64,000 bases of DNA from Streptomyces aurantiogriseus (lineage in GTDB: Bacteria; Actinomycetota; Actinomycetes; Streptomycetales; Streptomycetaceae). The first letter of the stretch is position 1, and the number at the start of each line of letters is the position of its first letter. The stretch covers positions 1 to 64,000 of the forward strand of contig NZ_BMSX01000010.1 in assembly GCF_014649375.1 (NCBI RefSeq), in the 5' to 3' direction. A program made the translations under genes and the position numbers. Below are positions 7,636 to 15,695 of this stretch, in pieces. Below the pieces are notes generated by a model, which ran no database searches, was not told the origin of the DNA, and saw nothing but the letters and a program-made list of their open reading frames with translations.

Positions 7636-9024
7636 TTAGCTCTGTGCGAGACGGTCCAGGATCCTCGGGCCCAGGTCGGTCACATCGCCCGCGCCCATGG
7701 TGAGAACGAGATCACCGGGGCCGGCCATTCCCGCGATCACGGCGGGCACCTCGTCCTTGGCGTGGACCGGCGTCACGTCCGCGCCCGCCGCCCGGGCCAC
7801 GTCGATGATCAGCTCGCTCGTCACACCGGGGATCGGGTCCTCGCGGGCCGGGTAGATGTCGAGGACGACCGAGGCGTCCGCCAGGGCCAGCGACTCGCCC
7901 ATCTCCTTGCCCAGCTCCTGTGTCCGGGAGAACAGGTGGGGCTGGAAGACGACCAGGATCCGGGCGTCGCCCGCCGCCGCGCGCATCGCCTCCAGGTCCG
8001 CCGTCATCTCCGTCGGGTGGTGCGCGTAGGAGTCGATGACCTGGACGCCCGCCTCCTCGCCCTTCAGCTGCAGGCGCCGCTTGACGCCGGTGTACGCGGC
8101 CAGCGCCGGCGCCAGATCGGCCGCCGGAACTCCCAGGGCCACGCCCGCCGCCAGCGCGGCGACCGCGTTGTGCGCGTAGTGACGGCCGGGGACGGAGACG
8201 GTGAAGGTGAGCTCCTGGCCGTCCAGGAGGACCGTCACCTCGCTCTTCAGCCCCTGCGCCACCACGGCGAGCACGCGGACGTCGGCGTCCTCCGCCTCGC
8301 CGTACGTCACCACCCGCACACCCTCGACCCGCCGCGTCAGCTCCCGCGCGCCCTCGTGGTCGGCGGAGATCACCAAGGTGCCGCCGGGCACGATCTTCCC
8401 GGCGAACGTCTCGAAGGACTCGTAGATCTCTTCCATCGACGCGTAGTTGGCGTGGTGGTCCAGCTCGACGTTGAGGACGATGGCGACCTCGGGCGCGTAC
8501 TTGTGGAAGCTGCGGTCCGACTCGTCCGCCTCGGCGACGAAGATGTCGCCCTCGCCGTGCAGCGCGTTGGAACCGGGCGTGTCCAGGTCGCCGCCGATCG
8601 CGTACGAGGGGTTCAGCCCCAGCTCGCTCAGCGACACGGCCAGCATGGACGTCGTGGTGGTCTTGCCGTGCGTACCGGCGACCGCGATCGGCCGCAGCCC
8701 GTCCATCAGCCGGGCGAGCGCGTCCGACCGGTGCACCACCGGAATCCCCAGCTCCGCCGCGCGGGCCAGCTCCGGGTTGTCCGCCCGGATCGCCGACGAC
8801 ACGACGACACACGTGGCGTCGTCGGCCAGATGCCCGGCGGCGTGCCCGATGTGCACGGTGGCCCCGAGCGCCCGCAGCGCCTCGGCGGTCGCCGACTCCT
8901 TGGCATCACTGCCGGCCACCTTGGCCCCGCGCTGGGCGAGGATCTTCGCGATCCCGGACATCCCGGCTCCACCGATCCCGATGAAGTGCGGTCGGTCCAT
9001 GGCGGTAGGAAGGCCGGGTGCCAT
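7636..9024 (-). CDS. murC: UDP-N-acetylmuramate--L-alanine ligase MurC
   Basis: This 462-residue ligase adds L-alanine to UDP-MurNAc, the first amino-acid step of peptidoglycan precursor synthesis in the cytoplasm. The Rossmann-like N-domain starts HFIGIGGAGMSGIAKIL. The ATP loop AGTHGKTTTTS, the divalent-metal/carbamate region EADESDRSF and DHHANY, and the C-domain substrate motif DSYAHHPTEM are all present. The ATG at 9024 has GGGAGAA eight bases upstream. It sits apart from the dcw cluster, followed by msrB, and its upstream spacer contains a dispersed repeat. Confidence 0.96.
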   Translation of the reverse strand: MAPGLPTAMDRPHFIGIGGAGMSGIAKILAQRGAKVAGSDAKESATAEALRALGATVHIGHAAGHLADDATCVVVSSAIRADNPELARAAELGIPVVHRSDALARLMDGLRPIAVAGTHGKTTTTSMLAVSLSELGLNPSYAIGGDLDTPGSNALHGEGDIFVAEADESDRSFHKYAPEVAIVLNVELDHHANYASMEEIYESFETFAGKIVPGGTLVISADHEGARELTRRVEGVRVVTYGEAEDADVRVLAVVAQGLKSEVTVLLDGQELTFTVSVPGRHYAHNAVAALAAGVALGVPAADLAPALAAYTGVKRRLQLKGEEAGVQVIDSYAHHPTEMTADLEAMRAAAGDARILVVFQPHLFSRTQELGKEMGESLALADASVVLDIYPAREDPIPGVTSELIIDVARAAGADVTPVHAKDEVPAVIAGMAGPGDLVLTMGAGDVTDLGPRILDRLAQS

Positions 9025-9100
9025 GTGTGTTTCTCCCAGGGGTTGCGGTACGAGGGTGAGGGGCTCCACCTTATTGCGCAGGGCACCAGCAGCCGACCCA

Positions 9101-9229
9101 GGGCCGCGAGACTGTACCGATGTGCGGCTCCGCCGCGATGGGGTCCCCCCTCGAGCAAAGTAGGGAGCGGGGCAGCGGCCAGCTACGACGGGCCCGCAGC
9201 CCGAAACGCACCGCACCCCCGACGGCGCC
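9101..9229. repeat. Dispersed intergenic repeat, copy 1 (with inserted ggggtcccccc element)
   Basis: The element begins gggccgcgagactgtaccga and contains tgcggctccgccgcg (gcggc-tcc-gccgc hairpin). It ends cgaaacgcaccgcacccccgacggcgcc. The same parts occur at 30202-30280 and 55792-55889. In this copy, about 35 bases (ggggtcccccctcgagcaaa, then gtagggagcgggg, 9138-9173) interrupt it; they resemble the element found inside the beta-mannosidase gene at 41162-41254. It lies in the 230-bp spacer upstream of murC. Confidence 0.75.
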
Positions 9230-9254
9230 CCACGGCCCAGCCCGGCGGCAGCGA

Positions 9255-9728
9255 CTACGCCTTGCTGTGCGAGAACAGCTTCAGAACCGGCACCCCCACC
9301 TTGTGCCGGGCCCGCGAAGCCCAGTCCCGGTGGAAGAACTCCTCCACGTAGTGCGGATCGGTCAGCACGATCACCTCGTCGGCGTCCACCTCGTCCACGA
9401 CCCCCTTGAGCGCGTCCAGCGGATGGTCCTCCACCAGCCGCCCCTCCGCCGCGCCACCCGCGGAGCGCAACGCCGCCAGGGACACCTCCAGCGCTCTCTC
9501 CCCGACGCTCTTGGCCTCTTCCCCCTCGGGGGTCTCGCCCTCGCGGACAGCCTCGTCCAGCTCGCCGAGGGCGATGTCGTCGATGGCCCGCAGCAACCGG
9601 TCGGCCTGGTCGCCGCGCGGCTGGAGCAGCACGTGGAAGGAGACCGGCTCGTCCCCGTGCAGGGTGGTGACGAACTCCACGTCGGCGGACGTCAGGGCCT
9701 TCTCGATCATCAACACGCTTGTGAACAC
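9255..9728 (-). CDS. Conserved Streptomyces protein, universal-stress-like C-terminus
   Basis: This 157-residue soluble protein starts at a GTG (9728) with GGAGAGG just upstream. It has an acidic middle (about 45-95, rich in Glu) and a C-terminal alpha/beta half (VDADEVIVLTDPHYVEEFFH, then RARHKVGVPVLKLF) that resembles the end of universal stress or Rossmann-like domains. Homologues have sometimes been named indole-3-glycerol phosphate synthase; I see none of that enzyme's barrel motifs and would not use the name. Function unknown. It is on the same strand as, and upstream of, murC, with a repeat between them. Confidence 0.75.
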   Translation of the reverse strand: MFTSVLMIEKALTSADVEFVTTLHGDEPVSFHVLLQPRGDQADRLLRAIDDIALGELDEAVREGETPEGEEAKSVGERALEVSLAALRSAGGAAEGRLVEDHPLDALKGVVDEVDADEVIVLTDPHYVEEFFHRDWASRARHKVGVPVLKLFSHSKA

Positions 9729-9914
9729 AGCGCCCTCTCCTTCGAGGACCCCCGTGGCCCTCAAGCATCCATCCCCGCGCGCGCACGGGGTATGCGGTCC
9801 TAGTCTGCCCACCCGAAACTAACCGGAACGGCAGATTCCGCCGAATTCGGGACTCGGGTGTCGTGCCCCGGATGCCCCGGAATCGGCGCGTCACACCCGT
9901 CGTCTCCGGCCCGT

Positions 9915-10718
9915 TCAGGCCCTGCCGTACCTCCCGTACAGGAACCCGCCCTCCTCCAGCAGGGACACCAGGGTGAAGCGGTGCGGTACGGCGACCGACG
10001 GCCCGCCCGCGATCCGCTGCGCGTCCCCCGCGGTGAGCAGCGGGGAGACGGTCAGGCACAGCTCGTCGAGCACACCGGCGGCCACGAGCTGGCCCAGCAG
10101 TCGCGGGCCGCCCTCGGTCAGCAGCCGGGTGTGGCCGAGCTCGGCGAGGGCCCGTACGGCCCGCGCGGGCTCCACGCCCATGCCGTCACCGGCGATCACC
10201 ACCCGGGCGCCGGCCTTCTCCGCGGTCGCGATCCGGTCGGGGGCGGCCGCGGCGCCGGTCAGGACGAGGGTGGGGACGAGCGGCGAGGTGAACAGCGGGA
10301 GCGAGAAGTCGAGGTCCAGGCTCGCGCTGACGATCGCGATCGCCGGTGCGGGCCCCTGCCCGGCCGCCTCCCGCCGCTCCGCGAACTCGGCCCGCGCGCG
10401 TGCGGGCCGGTAGCCCTCCTGCCGTACCGTTTCCGCACCGACGAGCACCACATCGGCGAGCCCTCGCAGGGTGCCGAAGATCCGCATGTCGGTGGCGTTG
10501 GAGATGGGCTGGGAACGCCCGTCGTGCTGGGCGGCCCCGTCGAGCGTGGAGACCATGTTGGCCCGCAGCCAGGGCGCGGGCTCTCCGGGGCCGGGCTCGG
10601 GATAGGCGTAGGCCTCGGCGAGCTCGTCGAGGCTCCACTCGCGATCCTCCGGCGCCACACCCGCCTCATTCGGGTTTTCTGGCACTGTCTGGTCGGTCAC
10701 AGGGAACAGCCGTCGCAT
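9915..10718 (-). CDS. Pyrimidine reductase family protein (RibD C-terminal / dihydrofolate-reductase fold)
   Basis: This 267-residue protein has the RibD C-terminal reductase fold. The landmarks are WLRANMVSTLDGAAQHDGRS (substrate loop), ADVVLVGAETVRQEGY, a nucleotide-binding stretch ARVVIAGDGMGV, and the NADPH motif LLTEGGPRLLGQLV. RibD relatives reduce the pyrimidine intermediate of riboflavin synthesis, but stand-alone copies without the deaminase half may act on another substrate. ATG 10718 lacks a ribosome-binding site, and CAGACT lies seven bases upstream, so the message is probably leaderless. It is divergent from zapE with only 37 bases between start codons. Confidence 0.85.
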   Translation of the reverse strand: MRRLFPVTDQTVPENPNEAGVAPEDREWSLDELAEAYAYPEPGPGEPAPWLRANMVSTLDGAAQHDGRSQPISNATDMRIFGTLRGLADVVLVGAETVRQEGYRPARARAEFAERREAAGQGPAPAIAIVSASLDLDFSLPLFTSPLVPTLVLTGAAAAPDRIATAEKAGARVVIAGDGMGVEPARAVRALAELGHTRLLTEGGPRLLGQLVAAGVLDELCLTVSPLLTAGDAQRIAGGPSVAVPHRFTLVSLLEEGGFLYGRYGRA

Positions 10719-10755
10719 GCCAGGCAGTCTGGCACGGCCCTTAGCATTGGGAAGC
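10719..10755. promoter_or_regulatory. Back-to-back leaderless promoters in a 37-bp gap
   Basis: Only 37 bases separate the start codons of the RibD-type gene and zapE. A TAGCAT (10742-10747, plus strand) lies eight bases before the zapE GTG. A CAGACT (10731-10726, minus strand) lies seven bases before the other ATG. Neither gene has a clear Shine-Dalgarno sequence. Both -10 boxes fit in the gap, so each -35 region would lie in or near the opposite gene's first codons. Confidence 0.5.
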
Positions 10756-11871
10756 GTGTCGTCCTCCCACCCCGCCCCCGGCCTCGACCCGATAGCCGAC
10801 GCGGCCCCGCTGTCCCTGTGCGCCCGTGAGCCGTACGTCCCCGCGGACCGGCTGGTCGCCGAGATGGTGCCGCCGCCGCGGTTCGACTCGGTCCGCTTCA
10901 GCACCTACCTCCCGGACCCGAACCAGCCCAGCCAGAGCGAGGCGGTCGCGGTCCTGGAGGGCTTCGCGGCGGGGCTCGACGGGGCGCATGCCGCCGGTGC
11001 CGCCAAGCGGGGGTTCTTCGGCTTCGGCAGGGCGAAGGCGCCCAAGGCCCCGGCCGGCCCGCGCGGGGTCTACCTCGACGGTGGCTACGGCGTCGGCAAG
11101 ACCCATCTGCTGGCCTCCCTGTGGCACGCCACCCCGGCCGAGCCCGCGCTCAAGGCGTTCGGCACCTTCGTGGAGCTGACCAACCTGGTCGGCGCCCTCG
11201 GTTTCCAGCAGACCGTGCAGACGCTCTCCGGGCACCGCCTCCTGTGCATCGACGAGTTCGAGCTGGACGACCCCGGTGACACCGTCCTCGTGTCGACCCT
11301 GCTGGGCAAGCTGGTCGACGCGGGCGTCGCGCTCGCCGCCACCTCCAACACGCTGCCGGGCAAGCTCGGCGAGGGCCGCTTCGCGGCGGCCGACTTCCTG
11401 CGCGAGATCCAGGGTCTGTCCGCGCACTTCCGCGCCCTGCGCATCGACGGCGAGGACTACCGCCACCGCGGCCTGCCCGAGGCGCCGGCGCCGTACTCCG
11501 AGGAACAGGTGACGAAGGCGGCGTACGCCACCGAGGGTGCCTCGCTCGACGACTTCCCGCAGCTGCTGGAGCACCTGGCCAAGGTCCACCCCAGCCGCTA
11601 CGGCGCCCTGACCGACGGCCTGAAGGCGGTGTGTCTCACCGATGTGCGGCCGATTCCCGACCAGTCGACGGCCCTGCGCCTCGTCGTCCTCGCCGACCGG
11701 CTCTACGACCGCGAGGTGCCGGTGCTGGCCTCCGGGCTCCCCTTCGACCGGCTGTTCAGCGAGGAGATGCTGAAGGGCGGGTACCGCAAGAAGTACTTCC
11801 GGGCGATCTCCCGCCTCACCGCGCTGGCCCGCGACGCCAAGCGGCTCATCGACGCGGACCGACGATCCTGA
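10756..11871 (+). CDS. zapE: ZapE/AFG1-family AAA ATPase
   Basis: This 371-residue cytoplasmic P-loop ATPase of the AFG1/ZapE family is, in E. coli, a division protein acting at the Z ring. The Walker A motif is YLDGGYGVGKTHLLASLW, the Walker B is HRLLCIDEFELDDPGD, and sensor-1 is VALAATSNTLP. It also has the C-terminal family motif FSEEMLKGGYRKKYFRA. A Gly/Lys-rich insert (about residues 75-105) is common in actinobacterial members. GTG 10756 is chosen because the TAGCAT -10 box lies just upstream; earlier codons have no support. It stands alone, divergent from the RibD-type gene. Confidence 0.9.
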   Translation: MSSSHPAPGLDPIADAAPLSLCAREPYVPADRLVAEMVPPPRFDSVRFSTYLPDPNQPSQSEAVAVLEGFAAGLDGAHAAGAAKRGFFGFGRAKAPKAPAGPRGVYLDGGYGVGKTHLLASLWHATPAEPALKAFGTFVELTNLVGALGFQQTVQTLSGHRLLCIDEFELDDPGDTVLVSTLLGKLVDAGVALAATSNTLPGKLGEGRFAAADFLREIQGLSAHFRALRIDGEDYRHRGLPEAPAPYSEEQVTKAAYATEGASLDDFPQLLEHLAKVHPSRYGALTDGLKAVCLTDVRPIPDQSTALRLVVLADRLYDREVPVLASGLPFDRLFSEEMLKGGYRKKYFRAISRLTALARDAKRLIDADRRS

Positions 11872-11956
11872 TACCCGATCAAATCCCCTAGGTCAAGGGT
11901 CAGTTCAGGCCAACCACCCGGCACGCTTCAGCCTCTCTTCAGCTGGAAACGTTAAG

Positions 11957-11986
11957 TTAACCCTGCAAACAACTTTGCAGGGTTAA
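11957..11986. promoter_or_regulatory. Perfect 13-bp inverted repeat (operator or terminator hairpin)
   Basis: TTAACCCTGCAAA, a four-base CAAC loop and TTTGCAGGGTTAA form a perfect 13-bp inverted repeat, strikingly AT-rich for this genome. It lies 85 bases after the zapE stop and 70 bases before the next ATG, just upstream of a promoter-like region. There is no T-run after it. An operator for the small secreted protein gene, or a zapE terminator, are both possible. Confidence 0.6.
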
Positions 11987-12005
11987 TGTGTTTCTTGACC
12001 AGCCG

Positions 12006-12033
12006 TTGACCAACCGTTGGTCCGGACTAGAGG
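12006..12033 (+). promoter_or_regulatory. Candidate sigma-70-type promoter with overlapping 7-bp inverted repeat
   Basis: TTGACC (12006-12011) and TAGAGG (12028-12033) are 16 bases apart, followed 24 bases later by the ATG of the small secreted protein. Overlapping the -35 is GACCAAC-C-GTTGGTC (12008-12022), a perfect inverted repeat that could bind a dimeric regulator. Confidence 0.5.
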
Positions 12034-12056
12034 CGTGAACGGCCGGGAGGGGGCGC

Positions 12057-12449
12057 ATGTTCCGAGGTACGACGGTACGGACCGTGGTAGCGGTCCTCGC
12101 CGCCGCCCTGCTCGCTCTCCCCTTCTTCGCACTCACCGAGTGCTTCGCATCCGCGTACACAGCCCGTCACATCGAGGCCAAAGCCCAGCCCGGAACCAAA
12201 CTCTCCGGCAAGGCGCTCCGCGACGAGACCGCCGTCTCCCGCCCCTGCATCCCTTCCGGGGACCCGACCGGTCCCCTGCGCGCCCGCGACCGGCACCGCA
12301 CCGTCGACTGTGCCCCCGAATGGCCCGAGCGCCCGGTGCCGGCCCAGGACCGGACGGACACACCCCCACACCTCGCGCGCGGCGCGTTCACCCTGTCGAG
12401 ATCCTCGGCAGCGCACTCACCGGCCACACTCCAGGTCTTCCGCTGCTGA
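12057..12449 (+). CDS. Small exported protein of unknown function
   Basis: This 130-residue protein has a clean ribosome-binding site (GGGAGGGGG just before the ATG). The N-terminus has a signal-peptide or anchor shape: RGTTVRTVVAVLAAALLALP followed by FFALTECFASA. The rest is polar, Pro/Arg-rich and low in secondary structure, with three Cys (near 74, 85 and the last residue). I do not recognise the family. Its own promoter-like region and palindromes lie directly upstream, and the carbonic anhydrase gene follows after 75 bases. Confidence 0.7.
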   Translation: MFRGTTVRTVVAVLAAALLALPFFALTECFASAYTARHIEAKAQPGTKLSGKALRDETAVSRPCIPSGDPTGPLRARDRHRTVDCAPEWPERPVPAQDRTDTPPHLARGAFTLSRSSAAHSPATLQVFRC

Positions 12450-12488
12450 CAGCAGAGCAGTCCCCCCACCTCTGTCGTGTAAGCCCGA

Positions 12489-12504
12489 CGCGCCGTTCGG
12501 CGCG
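12489..12504 (+). promoter_or_regulatory. Hairpin in the 5' leader of the carbonic anhydrase gene
   Basis: CGCGCCG-TT-CGGCGCG is a perfect seven-pair stem ending five bases before AGGAGG and 20 bases before the start codon. Such a stem next to the ribosome-binding site could modulate translation or stability, or terminate leaky transcription from the previous gene. Confidence 0.4.
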
Positions 12505-12524
12505 CCAGGAGGAGTCACCACATC

Positions 12525-13106
12525 ATGCAGCCCCTCATCGACAACGCCCGCATGCACGGACAGCGCCCTGAGGAGTTCGCCAAGCTGGCCCACGGCCAGT
12601 CGCCGCAGGTCCTGTTCATCACCTGCTCCGATTCCAGGGTCGTCCCGGCCCTGATCACGGGCGCCCGGCCCGGCGAGCTCTTCGAGCTGCGCACCGCGGG
12701 CAACATCGTCCCCCCGTACGCCTCCGAGCACCCCACCAGCGAGGCGGCCACCATCGAGTACGCGGTGGAGGTGCTCGGCGTCAGGAACATCGTGGTCTGC
12801 GGGCACTCCCACTGCGGTGCCATCGGCGCCCTGGTGCGTGGTGACGACCTCACCGCCGTGCCCGCCGTGCGCGAGTGGCTGACCAACGCCGCCGACGAGC
12901 CCAAGTGCTCCGACACGGCCGACCCGACGGTCGCCGAGGCCGTCCAGAACCACGTCCTCGCGCAGCTGCTGCGGCTGCGCTCCTACCCCTGCATCGAGAA
13001 GCGCCTGCAGACGGGTGAACTCCAGCTGCACGGCTGGTTCTACGAGGTCCACACCGGCATCGTGCGGGAACACCGCGCGCAGTCCGACACGTTCGAGACG
13101 CTCTGA
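12525..13106 (+). CDS. Beta-class carbonic anhydrase
   Basis: This 193-residue cytoplasmic zinc enzyme interconverts CO2 and bicarbonate. The zinc ligands are the Cys of ITCSDSRVVP (with its Asp-Arg dyad) and the His and Cys of VVCGHSHCGAIGAL; the NIVPPY and YAVEVLGVRNI segments are also typical. An AGGAGG precedes the ATG. Only 14 bases separate it from the SulP transporter gene, so the two form an operon. The pairing suggests that the anhydrase supplies or consumes bicarbonate moved by the transporter. Confidence 0.95.
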   Translation: MQPLIDNARMHGQRPEEFAKLAHGQSPQVLFITCSDSRVVPALITGARPGELFELRTAGNIVPPYASEHPTSEAATIEYAVEVLGVRNIVVCGHSHCGAIGALVRGDDLTAVPAVREWLTNAADEPKCSDTADPTVAEAVQNHVLAQLLRLRSYPCIEKRLQTGELQLHGWFYEVHTGIVREHRAQSDTFETL

Positions 13107-13120
13107 GGGGACCGCTGACC

Positions 13121-14602
13121 ATGCTGTCGAAGTTCCCTTACCTGAGGCAGGACTTCCTCGCCTCCATCGTCGTCTTCCTTGTCGCCGTGCCGCTGTGCGT
13201 CGGTGTCGCGGTCGCCTCCGGTGTCCCGGCCGAGCTCGGCCTGGTCACCGGCATCGTGGGCGGTATCGTCACCGGGCTCATGCGGGGCAGCAGCCTCCAG
13301 GTCTCGGGACCGGCCGCCGGCCTGACCGTGCTGGTCTTCGAGGCCGTCAGCGAGTTCGGCGTGGGCACGCTCGGTGTGATCGTGCTGTGCGCCGGTCTGC
13401 TCCAGCTCGCCATGGGCTTCGCGAAGATAGGCCGCTGGTTCCGGGCGATCTCCGTTTCCGTCGTCGAGGGCATGCTCTGCGGTATCGGCCTGGTGATCAT
13501 CGCCGATCAGATCTACGCGGCGGTGGGCCTGAAGGCGCCGGAGACCGGCATCGGCAAGCTCGTGGGGCTGCCCGGGGCGTTCGCCGACGCGGTCCGCAGC
13601 ACCGAGGCCCTGGCCTCCCTCGCCATCGGCGCGGGCACCATCGCCGTGATCGTGCTGTGGAAGAAGATGCCGAAGGCGGTGCAGTCCGTGCCCGGCGCCC
13701 TCGCGGCGGTGATCCTGGCCACGGTCACCACCCTCGCCTTCGGCCTGCCCGTCGCCACCGTCCAGGTGGAGGGTCTGCTCGGCGCCGTCCAGGTGCCCAC
13801 GGGCGAGGCCTTCGGCGAGCTGACCAACCCGGCCATCTGGGGCACCATCATCGCGTTCGCGCTGATCGCCTCGGCGGAGAGCCTGTTCAGCGCGGCGGCC
13901 GTGGACCGGCTGCACGACGGTCCGCGCACCGAGTACAACAAGGAGATGATCGCCCAGGGCACGGGCAACACCGTGTGCGGTCTGCTCGGCGCGCTGCCGA
14001 TGACCGCGGTGATCGTGCGCAGCTCGGCCAACGTCGCCGCCGGCGCGAAGACCAAGGCCTCGCGGGTGCTGCACGGCGTGTGGCTGCTGCTGTTCGCCGC
14101 CGCGATGCCGTGGGCCCTGGCCCTGATCCCGATCCCGGCGCTCGCCGGCATCCTGGTGCACGCGGGCTTCAAGCTCATCCCGTTCCGCCAGATCGCGGCG
14201 CTGTGGCGCGGCCACAAGGGCGAGGCGCTGATCCTCATCGCCACGGCCGTGTCGATCGTCGCGGTGAACATGTTCGAGGGTGTCCTGATCGGTCTGGCCC
14301 TGTCGGTCGTCAAGACCGCCTGGGAGGCCTCGCACGTCAAGCTGGAGGTCATCGACAAGGGCGCCGGCCCGATCCAGGCGTACCTGTCGGGCAACGCGAC
14401 CTTCCTCCGGCTGCCGAAGATCCTCGACAGCCTGGAGTCCCTGCCGCAGGACCGCCCGGTCGAACTGGACCTCTCCGGCCTGCACCATCTCGACCACGCC
14501 TGCCGTACGGCGCTGGAGACGTGGGCCGAGCGGCACAGCGCGGTCGGCACCGAACCGGTGAAGGTCACCGAAGTCGGCGCGGAAGCGGTCAGCGCGGCCT
14601 AG
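13121..14602 (+). CDS. SulP-family anion (probable bicarbonate) transporter with STAS domain
   Basis: This 493-residue membrane protein starts FPYLRQDFLASIVVFLVAVP. The SLC26/SulP core of about 12-14 helices includes the signature GLMRGSSLQVSGPAAGLTV and the conserved AESLFSAAAVDRLHDGPRT segment. A C-terminal STAS-like region (about 410-490; VELDLSGLHHLDHACRTALE) is slightly short. SulP proteins carry sulfate, bicarbonate or other anions; the upstream carbonic anhydrase gene, 14 bases away, favours bicarbonate. I infer a small carbon-supply or pH-homeostasis operon. Confidence 0.92.
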   Translation: MLSKFPYLRQDFLASIVVFLVAVPLCVGVAVASGVPAELGLVTGIVGGIVTGLMRGSSLQVSGPAAGLTVLVFEAVSEFGVGTLGVIVLCAGLLQLAMGFAKIGRWFRAISVSVVEGMLCGIGLVIIADQIYAAVGLKAPETGIGKLVGLPGAFADAVRSTEALASLAIGAGTIAVIVLWKKMPKAVQSVPGALAAVILATVTTLAFGLPVATVQVEGLLGAVQVPTGEAFGELTNPAIWGTIIAFALIASAESLFSAAAVDRLHDGPRTEYNKEMIAQGTGNTVCGLLGALPMTAVIVRSSANVAAGAKTKASRVLHGVWLLLFAAAMPWALALIPIPALAGILVHAGFKLIPFRQIAALWRGHKGEALILIATAVSIVAVNMFEGVLIGLALSVVKTAWEASHVKLEVIDKGAGPIQAYLSGNATFLRLPKILDSLESLPQDRPVELDLSGLHHLDHACRTALETWAERHSAVGTEPVKVTEVGAEAVSAA

Positions 14603-14794
14603 GCGCCACGGCTGCGGCCCGGTCCGCCGGACCGGCCCCAGCCCTCCGCTGAGCACACCTGCCCGCCGTCGGGTTCCGGGACATCGCGCATGGCCCCGGA
14701 ACCGGCGGCGGGCATATCGTTGCAGGAGCAGAATTTCCAGATTCCGAACCTTCTGAGCGGTCCGGATTCCGGGCCTCTGACGGAGGAGGTCGCC

Positions 14795-15604
14795 ATGCTC
14801 GAGGATCTGCTGGCGGCGGCCGCGGCGGCCGGCGCCGCGGGATTGGTGTATGTCGCGGCGGCCGCGCGGGTGATCAAGCAGTACGAGCGCGGGGTGGTCT
14901 TCCGGCTCGGGCGGATCCGCGGCGCCGTACGGTCGCCGGGCTTCACGATGGTGATCCCCGCCGTGGACCGGCTGCGCAAGGTCAACATGCAGATCGTGAC
15001 GATGCCCGTGCCCGCCCAGGAGGGCATCACCCGCGACAACGTGACCGTGCGGGTGGACGCGGTCGTGTACTTCCGTGTCGTGGACGCGTCGGCGGCGATC
15101 GTCAACGTCGAGGACTACCGCTTCGCCGTCTCGCAGATGGCCCAGACCTCGCTGCGGTCGATCATCGGCAAGAGCGAGCTGGACGACCTGCTGTCCAACC
15201 GGGAGAAGCTCAACGAGGGCCTGGAGCTGATGATCGACAGCCCGGCCGTCGGCTGGGGCGTGCAGATCGACCGGGTCGAGATCAAGGACGTGTCCCTGCC
15301 GGACACGATGAAGCGCTCCATGGCCCGCCAGGCCGAGGCCGACCGTGAGCGGCGGGCCCGGATCATCAACGCGGACGCCGAGCTGCAGGCGTCGAGGAAG
15401 CTGGCCGAGGCGGCGCAGCAGATGGCCGACACGCCGTCCGCGCTCCAGCTGCGGCTGCTGCAGACGGTGATGGCGGTGGCGGCGGAGAAGAACTCCACGC
15501 TGGTGCTGCCCATCCCGGTGGAGCTGCTGCGTTTCCTGGAGAAGGGCCAGCAGGTGCCGCCTTCGCCGCAGCCCGCGCCGCCTGAGCGGACCACCGCCCC
15601 GTGA
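14795..15604 (+). CDS. SPFH/stomatin-like membrane protein
   Basis: This 269-residue protein begins with one hydrophobic anchor (about 4-22). The SPFH core is VIKQYERGVVFRLGRIRG, followed by PGFTMVIPAVDRLRKVNMQ, then TRDNVTVRVDAVVYFRV. A C-terminal Ala/Glu/Arg-rich coiled coil includes MARQAEADRERRARIINADA. The family forms membrane microdomain scaffolds. The NfeD partner that often accompanies it is absent. GGAGGAGG precedes ATG 14795; an upstream in-frame ATG at 14690 would add a tail not seen in the family. Confidence 0.93.
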   Translation: MLEDLLAAAAAAGAAGLVYVAAAARVIKQYERGVVFRLGRIRGAVRSPGFTMVIPAVDRLRKVNMQIVTMPVPAQEGITRDNVTVRVDAVVYFRVVDASAAIVNVEDYRFAVSQMAQTSLRSIIGKSELDDLLSNREKLNEGLELMIDSPAVGWGVQIDRVEIKDVSLPDTMKRSMARQAEADRERRARIINADAELQASRKLAEAAQQMADTPSALQLRLLQTVMAVAAEKNSTLVLPIPVELLRFLEKGQQVPPSPQPAPPERTTAP

Positions 15605-15695
15605 CGCGTGCTCCGCGCGTGGTTCCAGGGGCGCGCGGCGAGTGATAGACACAGCGGGGTCACAGTTCCTGTCCGCCAGCAGGAAGGTCACCCCC

